From the NCBI GenBank assembly GCA_008975185.1, contig BFAU01000231.1, forward strand, positions 1 to 9,163: a stretch of 9,163 bases of DNA. Reading direction: 5' to 3'. The stretch comes from a bacterium MnTg04 (GTDB lineage Bacteria > Pseudomonadota > Gammaproteobacteria > Steroidobacterales > MnTg04). Within the stretch, counting starts at the first letter, position 1. Each line of letters starts with the position of its first letter. Both the position numbers and the translations under genes were made by a program. Under the pieces are notes generated by a model. It was not told the DNA's origin and did not search any database. It saw only the letters and a program-made list of their open reading frames with translations. Of the stretch, positions 3,011 to 9,163 are shown in pieces.

Positions 3011-4810
3011 TTGATCGATGTCGGTGCCTTTCAATACGGCGGCGTGGTAGGACAGCAGTTGCAGCGGTAAAGTATAAACAATGGGCGCCTGCATCTCCTC
3101 GACATGCGCGGGCATGGTCAGGACGGTAACGCCGGGTTCCGATTTGAAACCGGCGTCGGGATCGGCGAAGACGAACAACTCGCCGCCCCGCGCGCGCACT
3201 TCCTGCAGGTTCGATTTCAGTTTTTCCAGCAACTCGTTGTTTGGCGCAACCGTAACCACCGGCATGTCGTCATCCACCAGTGCGAGCGGTCCGTGTTTGA
3301 GTTCGCCGGCGGGATAGGCTTCGGCGTGTATATAGGAAATCTCCTTGAGCTTCAGCGCCCCTTCCATCGCGATCGGGTACTGGATGCCGCGGCCAAGAAA
3401 AAGCGCGTGATTCTTGTCGGCGAACTGCCTGGCCAGTTGTTTGATTTCCCCGTCGAGTTTGAGAGTCTGTTTTAGCAGGTCGGGAAGCTGTGTAAGCTGC
3501 CCGACCAGTTTTTGCTCGGTTTCCGCATCGAGCGCGCCGCCACGGCCCAGCGCGATAGCCAATAGTGCCAGCGCCGTCAGCTGGGTCGTGAATGCCTTGG
3601 TGGATGCGACGCCGATCTCCGGCCCGGCCCGCGTCATCAACACCAAGTCGGACTCGCGGATCAATGAACTCTCGGCCACGTTGCAAATGGCGAGGTGGGC
3701 CAGGTAGCCTTTTTTCTTCGCCGCACGCAAGGCTTCCAGTGTATCCAGCGTTTCTCCGGATTGTGAGATCGTCACGAACAAGGTGTTGTCCGCAACGACC
3801 GCATTGCGATAGCGATATTCGCTGGCGATATCGACGCTGCACGGCAAGCGGCAAATCTGCTCGATCTGGTAGCGGGCCACGAGGCCGGCATGATAACTGG
3901 TGCCGCAGGCGATGATGTGCACCGCCCGGGTCTTGCTGAATACTTCGTGCGCCTTGAGGCCGAACGCCTGTTCCAGTAAATGGCCGCCGGCAACCCTTTC
4001 GGCCAGCGTGTTGGCCACGGCCTCTGGCTGCTCGTAAATCTCCTTGAGCATGAAGTGGCGATATTGCCCTTTGTCCATGGCGTCTGCGCTGAGCTGGCTC
4101 TCCCGCACCGGCCGGTCAGGATCATTGCCTTCGCTGTCGAGAACTTTCACCGATGCGCAGGTGATTTGGGCGACATCGCCGTCTTCGAGAAAAACAAAGC
4201 GGCGGGTAACCGGCAGCAGCGCGGCCACATCGGATGCCACATAGTTTTCATCGCTCCCCAGGCCGAGTACGACCGGCGTACCGCAACGGGCGGCGATCAG
4301 GCGGTCGGGAAACTTGCTGCTGACGATGACCAGGGCGTATGCGCCAACCAGTTCGGCTACCGTTGCGCGAACTGCAGACAGCAGGTCGCTATTTTTTTGC
4401 AGGTGAAAATCAATGCGATGGGCGACTACCTCGGTATCGGTCTCCGATTCGAATTCGTAGCCGGCATCAATCAACTCCTGTTTCAATGACAGGTAGTTTT
4501 CGATAATGCCGTTGTGAACGATCGATAAGTGATCGCCCGAACTTTGCGGGTGGGCATTGACCTCGTTCGGTACGCCATGGGTTGCCCAGCGTGTATGTGA
4601 AATTCCGATTAAACCCCGCATCGGGTTTTCATCGAGTCCGTCCTGCAAGGACTGGACCTTGCCTACCCGGCGCAGGCGATGCATTTTTTTATTGTCATCG
4701 ACGACCGCTATCCCGGCCGAATCGTAACCGCGATACTCCAGCCGGCGCAGCCCCTCCATCAGGATGGGTACGACGTCCCTTTCAGCGATTGCTCCAACGA
4801 TACCGCACAT
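2975..4810 (-). CDS. glmS: Glutamine--fructose-6-phosphate aminotransferase (isomerizing)
   Basis: GlmS makes glucosamine-6-phosphate and glutamate from fructose-6-phosphate and glutamine, the first committed step to UDP-GlcNAc in the cytoplasm. The 611 residues match the usual length of about 609. The N-terminal class II glutaminase domain begins MCGIVGA, with Cys2 the nucleophile once Met is removed, and carries HTRWATHG at 72-79. Two SIS sugar-isomerase domains follow: ACGTSYHAG (301-309) and SQSGET (349-354) in the first, and GRGIQYPIAMEGALKLKEIS (473-492) with Glu490 and His506 in the second. The C-terminus has Lys606 within NLAKSVTVE. All expected catalytic residues are present. The ATG follows a GAGGGA ribosome binding site and lies 11 bases after the glmU stop, so the two are co-transcribed. 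A cassette array begins about 100 bases downstream. Confidence 0.98.
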   Translation of the reverse strand: MCGIVGAIAERDVVPILMEGLRRLEYRGYDSAGIAVVDDNKKMHRLRRVGKVQSLQDGLDENPMRGLIGISHTRWATHGVPNEVNAHPQSSGDHLSIVHNGIIENYLSLKQELIDAGYEFESETDTEVVAHRIDFHLQKNSDLLSAVRATVAELVGAYALVIVSSKFPDRLIAARCGTPVVLGLGSDENYVASDVAALLPVTRRFVFLEDGDVAQITCASVKVLDSEGNDPDRPVRESQLSADAMDKGQYRHFMLKEIYEQPEAVANTLAERVAGGHLLEQAFGLKAHEVFSKTRAVHIIACGTSYHAGLVARYQIEQICRLPCSVDIASEYRYRNAVVADNTLFVTISQSGETLDTLEALRAAKKKGYLAHLAICNVAESSLIRESDLVLMTRAGPEIGVASTKAFTTQLTALALLAIALGRGGALDAETEQKLVGQLTQLPDLLKQTLKLDGEIKQLARQFADKNHALFLGRGIQYPIAMEGALKLKEISYIHAEAYPAGELKHGPLALVDDDMPVVTVAPNNELLEKLKSNLQEVRARGGELFVFADPDAGFKSEPGVTVLTMPAHVEEMQAPIVYTLPLQLLSYHAAVLKGTDIDQPRNLAKSVTVE

Positions 4811-4821
4811 ACGATCCCTCG

Positions 4822-6192
4822 CTATTCCCTGGCTTTCTTCCGTGGGCTCTTCCAGCCTTTGACTGTCGTTTGCCTGCTGCGCGCCAACGTCAGCTCGTTC
4901 GCCGGGGCGCTCTTGCAGATCGTGGAGCCAGCACCGATGGTTGCGCCTTTCTCCAGGGTTAGCGGTGCAACCAGTTCGACACCGGAACCGATAAACACAT
5001 CGTCCTCTATGACCGTCTTGAATTTATTCGCGCCATCGTAATTGCAGGTAATCGTTCCTGCGCCGACGTTTACGCGCTCGCCGATTTCGGTGTCGCCTAT
5101 ATAGCTAAAGTGATTAATCTTGCTGCCTTTGCCTACACGGCTTTTTTTCACCTCGACAAAGTTCCCCAGCTTTGCCGACGCTTCGAGCACCGTCCCGGGG
5201 CGCACCCTGGCAAACGGGCCCAGTTCGCAGGACTCGCCAATCTCCGCATCTTCGATGACGGTATTCGCATGCACTGTGCAGCCGGCGGCAAGTTTCGAAT
5301 TTCGGATAACGACGTTCGGGCCGATGCTGACGCCATCACCCAGCTCGACATCGCCTTCGAAAATTGCATTGATATCGATGACCACATCACGGCCGCAACT
5401 CAGCTTGCCGCGCACATCCACCCGCGCCGGGTCCAGCAAGGTCACCCCATCGCGCATCAAGTCGGCGGCCTTTTCAGCACGATTCGCCGACTCAAGCTCA
5501 GCCAGTTGTCGTTTGTCGTTCACGCCCATTACCTCGATTTCGCCCGCGGCGATCAGTACGTCTACCGGGAATCGATCCGCCACCGCCATCGCGATAACAT
5601 CGGTCAGATAATATTCGCCTTGCGAGTTGTCGTTCCCCAGTTTTTCCAGCCAGTTCCTGAGATGCCTGGCCGGACAAGCCAGTATGCCAGTATTGACCTC
5701 GCATACCGTTAATTCGGTCTCATTGGCTTCTTTTTGTTCGACGATTTTTCGTACCTGGCCTTGATCGTTCCTGATAATCCGGCCATACCCGGTCGGGTCG
5801 GCCAGCATTACGCTGAGTAAGGCCAGTGACCCCGAGTCGGCCTTTCCCAATAATTCCGTCAGTGTGGCTTCGCTGATCAGCGGAACGTCACCGTACAGGA
5901 CCAGGACCAGGCTGTCATCGGCGATACCCGGCAATGCCTGGGTGACCGCATGGCCGGTGCCCAGCTGTTGTTCCTGCAAAATCCAGTTGACCGGCCAGTC
6001 CGCCAGGGCTTGCGGGACCTGGTGGCCGCCATACCCATAAACAACGTGTACCGCCTCGGCGCCCAGATCGGCACTGCGCTCCAACACATGCTCCAGCAAC
6101 GGCCGGCCAGCCAAGGGTTGCAAAACCTTCGGCAGTTCGGATTTCATGCGGGTGCCTTGTCCAGCGGCCAGGATGACGATATCCACCGGCAT
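4822..6192 (-). CDS. glmU: Bifunctional UDP-GlcNAc pyrophosphorylase / GlcN-1-P acetyltransferase
   Basis: GlmU acetylates glucosamine-1-phosphate with acetyl-CoA and then couples it to UTP, giving UDP-GlcNAc for peptidoglycan and LPS. The N-terminal nucleotidyltransferase domain shows LAAGQGTRM near residues 8-16, the PKVL lysine, QLGTGHA and YGDVPL near 100-105. The C-terminal half is a left-handed beta-helix of hexapeptide repeats, with the catalytic His at about 361 in INHFSYIGD and NVGAGTITCNYDG just after. I start it at the ATG at 6190-6192 (MPVDIVILAAG), giving 456 residues, the length of the E. coli enzyme, with a GGAA ribosome binding site upstream; an upstream in-frame start would add nine residues. 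A TATTAT hexamer at 6219-6224 could be a -10, without a clear -35. It is followed by glmS. Confidence 0.97.
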   Translation of the reverse strand: MPVDIVILAAGQGTRMKSELPKVLQPLAGRPLLEHVLERSADLGAEAVHVVYGYGGHQVPQALADWPVNWILQEQQLGTGHAVTQALPGIADDSLVLVLYGDVPLISEATLTELLGKADSGSLALLSVMLADPTGYGRIIRNDQGQVRKIVEQKEANETELTVCEVNTGILACPARHLRNWLEKLGNDNSQGEYYLTDVIAMAVADRFPVDVLIAAGEIEVMGVNDKRQLAELESANRAEKAADLMRDGVTLLDPARVDVRGKLSCGRDVVIDINAIFEGDVELGDGVSIGPNVVIRNSKLAAGCTVHANTVIEDAEIGESCELGPFARVRPGTVLEASAKLGNFVEVKKSRVGKGSKINHFSYIGDTEIGERVNVGAGTITCNYDGANKFKTVIEDDVFIGSGVELVAPLTLEKGATIGAGSTICKSAPANELTLARSRQTTVKGWKSPRKKARE

Positions 6193-6294
6193 CAGATTCC
6201 ATGCAGTGAGGAACCGCAATAATACCCTGCCGACCGCCGGATCGCAGGAAATTGGTCATAACTCATGGGCTTACTTATGCAGGAATTCTGACGG

Positions 6295-6678
6295 TCAGTC
6301 CTCCCAGGCAGTGGCTTTGGACTCGAAATCGCGACGCGTTGGGTTGACGATGCAAAACCGCTGACCGGTCGGTGCCTCCATTACCCACCAGCGCTTTATT
6401 TTTTTGATGCGTTTTGCACCGAGTTTTTCCAGGCGACCAACTTCGGCCTCGATATCATCGGTCTCGATATCCAAGTGCAGACGACTGGAGTGACTGACTT
6501 TTTGAACTTCAATGTGGACTTCGTCGTCCGGCGTTTCCAGCATGGCATAGTCTCTTTCATCTGGATCGTCACTGCATGACTTTGCGTAACCAAGCGCTTT
6601 GGCCCAGAACTCGGCGGCCTCGTCCAGGTCATCGGTATCGCAATCAATGATAAATCCTGCCAAACGGCTACGATGCAT
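6295..6678 (-). CDS. VOC (glyoxalase-fold) family protein
   Basis: A 127-residue cytoplasmic protein with the two-module vicinal-oxygen-chelate pattern. Module one starts RLAGFIIDCD and includes the helix DEAAEFWAKALGY and the strand VHIEVQKV. Module two has RLHLDIETDDIEAEVGRLEKLG, a tryptophan pair KRWWVMEAPTGQRFCIVNP, and the usual GQxFCIV strand near the end. Candidate metal ligands are Glu in VHIEVQ and His in RLHLDI, but substrate and metal are unknown; the group is usually annotated only as glyoxalase-like. I chose the ATG at 6676-6678 because it has a GAGAGGA ribosome binding site; a TTG 21 bases upstream has none. It begins 17 bases after the ureohydrolase stop, so the two genes are probably one transcript. 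Confidence 0.85.
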   Translation of the reverse strand: MHRSRLAGFIIDCDTDDLDEAAEFWAKALGYAKSCSDDPDERDYAMLETPDDEVHIEVQKVSHSSRLHLDIETDDIEAEVGRLEKLGAKRIKKIKRWWVMEAPTGQRFCIVNPTRRDFESKATAWED

Positions 6679-6695
6679 GATCTTTTCCTCTCCGT

Positions 6696-7523
6696 TCAAG
6701 GTGGCCTCGCCTGAATATTGTCAGAAAGCATTCTGCCGGCGACTTCCTTCAGAAGTTTTACCGCGACCATCGCCGTCATGTCGTTGATATCGCGCCTTGG
6801 GTTGTAACAGACGATGTCCGCCCCGATGACCGTCCCTTCCATGCGATGAATAATGTCAATCAGCATCCTGACCGATAATCCTCCTGGCTCGTGGTGTGAG
6901 ACGCCGGGAGCATAAGCCGGGTCAAGGACATCCAAGTCTATAGTCAGATAAACCGGGCCTGAGAACTCGGGGGTAAAAGACGTGGGATCGAAATTCCGCA
7001 TCTCGCAGGTTTCCACACCAAAGCGTTTCGCCTGCTCTTTCTGATGTGGGTTCTGGGCTCTGATTCCGACCTGCACCAGGCGGGAGGCCAAACGATTCTC
7101 CATGATCCGGGCGAACGGACAGGCATTAGACAGAGGATTACCGTCATATTCGTCATACAGATCCGGATGCGCGTCGAAGTGCAAAATACCGACCGGTCCG
7201 TGCCTGGCATGAATCGCCCGCATGATTGGATAAGTGATGGCATGGTCACCACCCAGGCTCAGCGGCAGCGCACCGTTGTCGAGAATTTCAGCAATATGTT
7301 TCTCGATTTCCATTAAAGCGTCGGGGCCGGGCCCGATTTCGCGATCACCAAGATCGACAAAACGGGAATTCTCGTTGAGATCAACCCCCAATTCCGATAC
7401 CAGGTTCGCCGAACCGTTGTGCATTACCTCACGAATCTTCGCCGGCGCCTCGGCAGGCCCTTTCATGAAAGACGAATTTGAGTCCGAACAGAGTCCGATT
7501 AGCGCAACATCATTTTTTTTCAA
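6696..7523 (-). CDS. Arginase/agmatinase-family ureohydrolase
   Basis: A binuclear manganese hydrolase that removes urea from a guanidino compound, such as agmatine (giving putrescine) or arginine. From a TTG start the protein has 275 residues. Six expected metal ligands are visible: His94 in GGDHA, Asp117, His119 and Asp121 in DAHPD, and Asp196 and Asp198 in TIDLDVLDP. The segment PGVSHHEPGG replaces the more common PGTGTPEPGG loop and resembles a subgroup that includes plant arginase/agmatinase proteins, so the substrate is uncertain. I place the start at the TTG at 7521-7523, five bases after a GGAGG; another in-frame TTG at 7533-7535 overlaps that site and is less likely. A VOC gene follows after 17 bases. 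The enzyme looks intact. Confidence 0.9.
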   Translation of the reverse strand: MKKNDVALIGLCSDSNSSFMKGPAEAPAKIREVMHNGSANLVSELGVDLNENSRFVDLGDREIGPGPDALMEIEKHIAEILDNGALPLSLGGDHAITYPIMRAIHARHGPVGILHFDAHPDLYDEYDGNPLSNACPFARIMENRLASRLVQVGIRAQNPHQKEQAKRFGVETCEMRNFDPTSFTPEFSGPVYLTIDLDVLDPAYAPGVSHHEPGGLSVRMLIDIIHRMEGTVIGADIVCYNPRRDINDMTAMVAVKLLKEVAGRMLSDNIQARPP

Positions 7524-7661
7524 TGGGCCCTCCAATCGAAAACAGGCCGATTATCCCGACCGCAAGTGATAAATCGAGTTCAACCGCAAAGAAACAGAGC
7601 GAGGAACGAGCCGCGCTTTCATCATTCGAGTGCACTTGCCATGTGAGGCGGTATTGAACAG
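7524..7661. other. Intergenic region before the ureohydrolase gene
   Basis: These 138 bases hold no convincing ORF or terminator. GATAAT on the minus strand (7550-7555) could be a -10 for the ureohydrolase, but no -35 hexamer accompanies it at normal spacing. Confidence 0.3.
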
Positions 7662-8030
7662 TCAAACATAACCAGCCTCTTTGTATCTTCGATAGCCTGC
7701 CGCCGTTAGTTCTGCAAGCTCCCTAAATAACTCTTGATCTGATGACTTGAAATTGAAACAGGATTTCCCTTGCATCCTCCGCTTGAGCTCAGGCGAAATA
7801 TCCGAAAGTAGTTCTGAAAAAACGTAGACGGGCATTAAATGATAGCTAACATAGTTTTTTGTGATCCGCACCGCGCCGAAAAACATAGGCTTTTTATTTT
7901 TCATGATGTACTTGGTATCCAGATGAAAGTCACCCGGTTCGTTTTTTACAAAAACCATCTCACCAGCATGTTCGGCCAATATGCTTTTCAGGCTTTCGAA
8001 CGCCTCTTGAAATCTTGAATCTTCACTCAT
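7662..8030 (-). CDS. Conserved small protein of unknown function
   Basis: A 122-residue soluble protein. Its core is a run of beta strands with GDFHLDTKYIMKNKKPMFFG, AVRITKNYVSYHLMPVY, then SPELKRRMQGKSCFNFK and a C-terminal helix with LAELTAAGYRRYKEAGY. The alternating strands plus the MQGKSCFNFK block suggest a DUF1801/YdhG-like fold, but I am not certain of the family and know of no function. I start at the ATG at 8028-8030, which has an AGGT about 11 bases upstream and opens MSEDSRFQEAF; an upstream ATG would add 15 poorly conserved-looking residues. The gene is 57 bases after the methyltransferase stop and is visibly richer in A and T than its neighbours, which hints at separate acquisition. 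Confidence 0.75.
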   Translation of the reverse strand: MSEDSRFQEAFESLKSILAEHAGEMVFVKNEPGDFHLDTKYIMKNKKPMFFGAVRITKNYVSYHLMPVYVFSELLSDISPELKRRMQGKSCFNFKSSDQELFRELAELTAAGYRRYKEAGYV

Positions 8031-8087
8031 GGTTTTACTACCTGATATTTGTAGTTTTCTCTGGCCACCTGACATTTATTCATTTTC

Positions 8088-8828
8088 TTATCTGTCCACC
8101 AGCCTTGGACCACCGGTAACGACTTCGTTGAGTTCTTTCCAGAATATCTCCGCAGCCGGAAGTCCGGCATCACGAATGATTTTCAGGTCAGTCGCCGCTG
8201 TCTGTGGCTGATCGTTTTCTGCGATTTGCAATTGGGATAAGTATGCCCGCGTTGACTCTACACCGGCGAAGCGCTGGTCTCCAGCCGATGCACGCGACAT
8301 CACACCCGCTACCCGAAGTTGCTGCATTCGCTGTTCTATCGATTCATCTTCGGCAACGACAATGTCAGCGTTCAAAAACCAGCCACCCATTTTGAGGGCG
8401 CACACAACTTGTTTCAACAAAGCCAGTTTTTCGCCAGTGCTGAGGTGATGCAATGCATACGATGAAATAACCAGGTCGTAACTATCCGCAATCACTGTTT
8501 CCGCGGGCAGCCGACGAAAATCAGCAATGACCCAATTGAGCCGATTCGCCAATGGTCCCAGGCGGTCTGCTGCAATATCAACCATCGCCTCGGCGCCATC
8601 GACCGCGGTAACCCGTGCATTCGGGAACTTTTCCAGCACGCGCGCGGAAAAAATACCGGTACCCGCCCCGAGGTCCATGACCTTCAGGGCCGCTTCCTGA
8701 TTGAACGGCACGATATCGAGAATGATCTCGATCATCTTGTGCCGCAGCGGATGCATGACATCCATATCGATGTCATAGGTTCTGACGCGTTCCGGGACGT
8801 CATAGGCTTTCAGGCTGTCGCCACCCAT
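8088..8828 (-). CDS. Class I SAM-dependent methyltransferase
   Basis: A 246-residue Rossmann-fold methyltransferase. Motif I is VMDLGAGTGIFSARVLE (residues 50-66, glycine loop DLGAGTG at 52-58), the acidic residue after strand 2 is Asp78 in VDGAEAM, a further Asp lies in IADFRRLP (about 103), and motif IV is DLVISSYALHHLS (118-130), a pattern typical of small-molecule methyltransferases. Strand 5 is MGGWFLNADIVV. Nothing identifies the acceptor. The end, AGLPAAEIFWKE, resembles the C-terminal substrate-domain strand of these enzymes. I start at the ATG at 8826-8828, which has GGAGAG five bases upstream, rather than an in-frame GTG 15 bases earlier. The gene is separated from the preceding acetyltransferase by about 75 bases containing a hairpin, so it may have its own promoter. 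Confidence 0.9.
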   Translation of the reverse strand: MGGDSLKAYDVPERVRTYDIDMDVMHPLRHKMIEIILDIVPFNQEAALKVMDLGAGTGIFSARVLEKFPNARVTAVDGAEAMVDIAADRLGPLANRLNWVIADFRRLPAETVIADSYDLVISSYALHHLSTGEKLALLKQVVCALKMGGWFLNADIVVAEDESIEQRMQQLRVAGVMSRASAGDQRFAGVESTRAYLSQLQIAENDQPQTAATDLKIIRDAGLPAAEIFWKELNEVVTGGPRLVDR

Positions 8829-8874
8829 CGAATCTCTCCGCACGCTAAAAAGGGCGGTATATCTTACCCTTATT

Positions 8875-8895
8875 GTCGGGGCTTTTGCCCGCGAC
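8875..8895. terminator. Hairpin between acetyltransferase and methyltransferase genes
   Basis: GTCGGGGC (8875-8882) and GCCCGCGAC (8887-8895) pair over eight bases with one bulged C around a four-base TTTT loop (AAAA on the minus strand). It lies just after the acetyltransferase stop. There is no following T-run on the minus strand, so it is at best a weak or Rho-assisted terminator. Confidence 0.3.
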
Positions 8896-8903
8896 CGACC
8901 CGC

Positions 8904-9163
8904 TCAGAGAATTTGCCGGCCCAAGCAGTCGAACGCCCTGAGTTCCTGGTGGCTTGCCGGCGAATCAGGGCAGGCATCTTTAAACAAGGTCCAAACCATC
9001 ATGTCGTGTACGTCTCCCTCGCTGTCGTTATAACGGCGCGCCAGGGTCGCCTCGTGCAGAAAACCCAATTTCCTGGGAATCGCCACACTGGCATCATTTT
9101 CCGGTGCACAATATACTTCGATGCGCTCGACCTTGGCGATTTCGAAGGCCACCCTGATCATGA
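8904..9163 (-). CDS. GNAT acetyltransferase, RimJ/RimL type, C-terminal part
   Basis: Only the last 85 or so residues are in the window; the gene enters from the right edge, so the first Met seen (9159-9161) is probably internal. The segment AFEIAKVERIEVYCAPENDASVAIPRKLGF is the typical second half of a GNAT domain of the Acetyltransf_3 (RimJ/RimL) group: the strand IEVYCAP, then the helix NDASVAIPRKLGF that contacts acetyl-CoA, then EATLARRYNDSEGDVHDMMVWTL forming the last strands. Members acetylate N-terminal amines of ribosomal proteins or small molecules; the substrate here is unknown. About 25 residues after the domain (DACPDSPAS onward) form a short extra tail. Confidence 0.85.
   Translation of the reverse strand, partial: MIRVAFEIAKVERIEVYCAPENDASVAIPRKLGFLHEATLARRYNDSEGDVHDMMVWTLFKDACPDSPASHQELRAFDCLGRQIL

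Noticed and set aside
3980..4489. A 169-codon open frame on the plus strand opposite glmS
   Set aside because: It is antisense to an intact, fully conserved glmS, has no ribosome binding site and no family features. It is a by-product of GC-rich coding sequence; the same holds for the other long frames opposite glmS and glmU.
4811..4821. A glmS ribozyme or riboswitch ahead of glmS
   Set aside because: Only 11 bases separate glmU and glmS, leaving no room, and the ribozyme is known from Firmicutes-type glmS leaders.
5110..5712. A 200-codon open frame on the plus strand opposite glmU
   Set aside because: It lies wholly antisense to the beta-helix half of glmU, and its translation shows no domain.

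Overview
This window looks like a proteobacterial chromosome, most likely a gammaproteobacterium. That rests on the compact glmU-glmS pair, the GlmS C-terminus ending in NLAKSVTVE, the RimJ/RimL-type acetyltransferase and the moderately high GC of the housekeeping half. Genus cannot be told from the sequence alone. Every gene I accept lies on the minus strand, so the window reads from right to left.

Right half (about 2975-9163): ordinary chromosomal genes. In reading order they are the end of a GNAT acetyltransferase (cut by the window edge), a class I SAM-dependent methyltransferase, a small conserved protein of unknown function, an arginase/agmatinase-family ureohydrolase, a small VOC (glyoxalase-fold) protein, glmU and glmS. 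The ureohydrolase and VOC genes are 17 bases apart, and glmU and glmS are 11 bases apart. Each pair is probably one operon. GlmS makes glucosamine-6-phosphate. After GlmM (not here) isomerises it, GlmU acetylates and uridylates it to UDP-GlcNAc, the precursor of peptidoglycan and LPS.

Left half (1 to about 2874): an integron gene-cassette array starting about 100 bases after the glmS stop. I find five full attC sites (76, 81, 99, 99 and 76 bases) with GTTRRRY/RYYYAAC-type outer boxes. Between and beside them lie seven small genes, all on the minus strand with the attC 3' of the gene, as expected for cassettes. Two further junctions carry only 15-19 base vestiges in which the two outer boxes are separated by a single base. 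Products are a VOC protein (partial), a DUF1801-type protein, a possible exported protein, an unknown small protein, a three-helix membrane protein, and two copies of a 61-residue CxxC/HxxxxH protein. No integron integrase, attI or cassette promoter is visible, although the array's promoter-proximal end is inside the window. The array is therefore either an integrase-less cassette cluster (CALIN) or separated from its integrase.

The most interesting points are: the array's place at the glmS 3' end, the classic Tn7 target region, with no visible terminator between glmS and the first cassette; the two near-identical vestigial attC junctions; and the duplicated cassette, whose roughly 145-base leader conserves a 17-codon ORF and a perfect palindrome.
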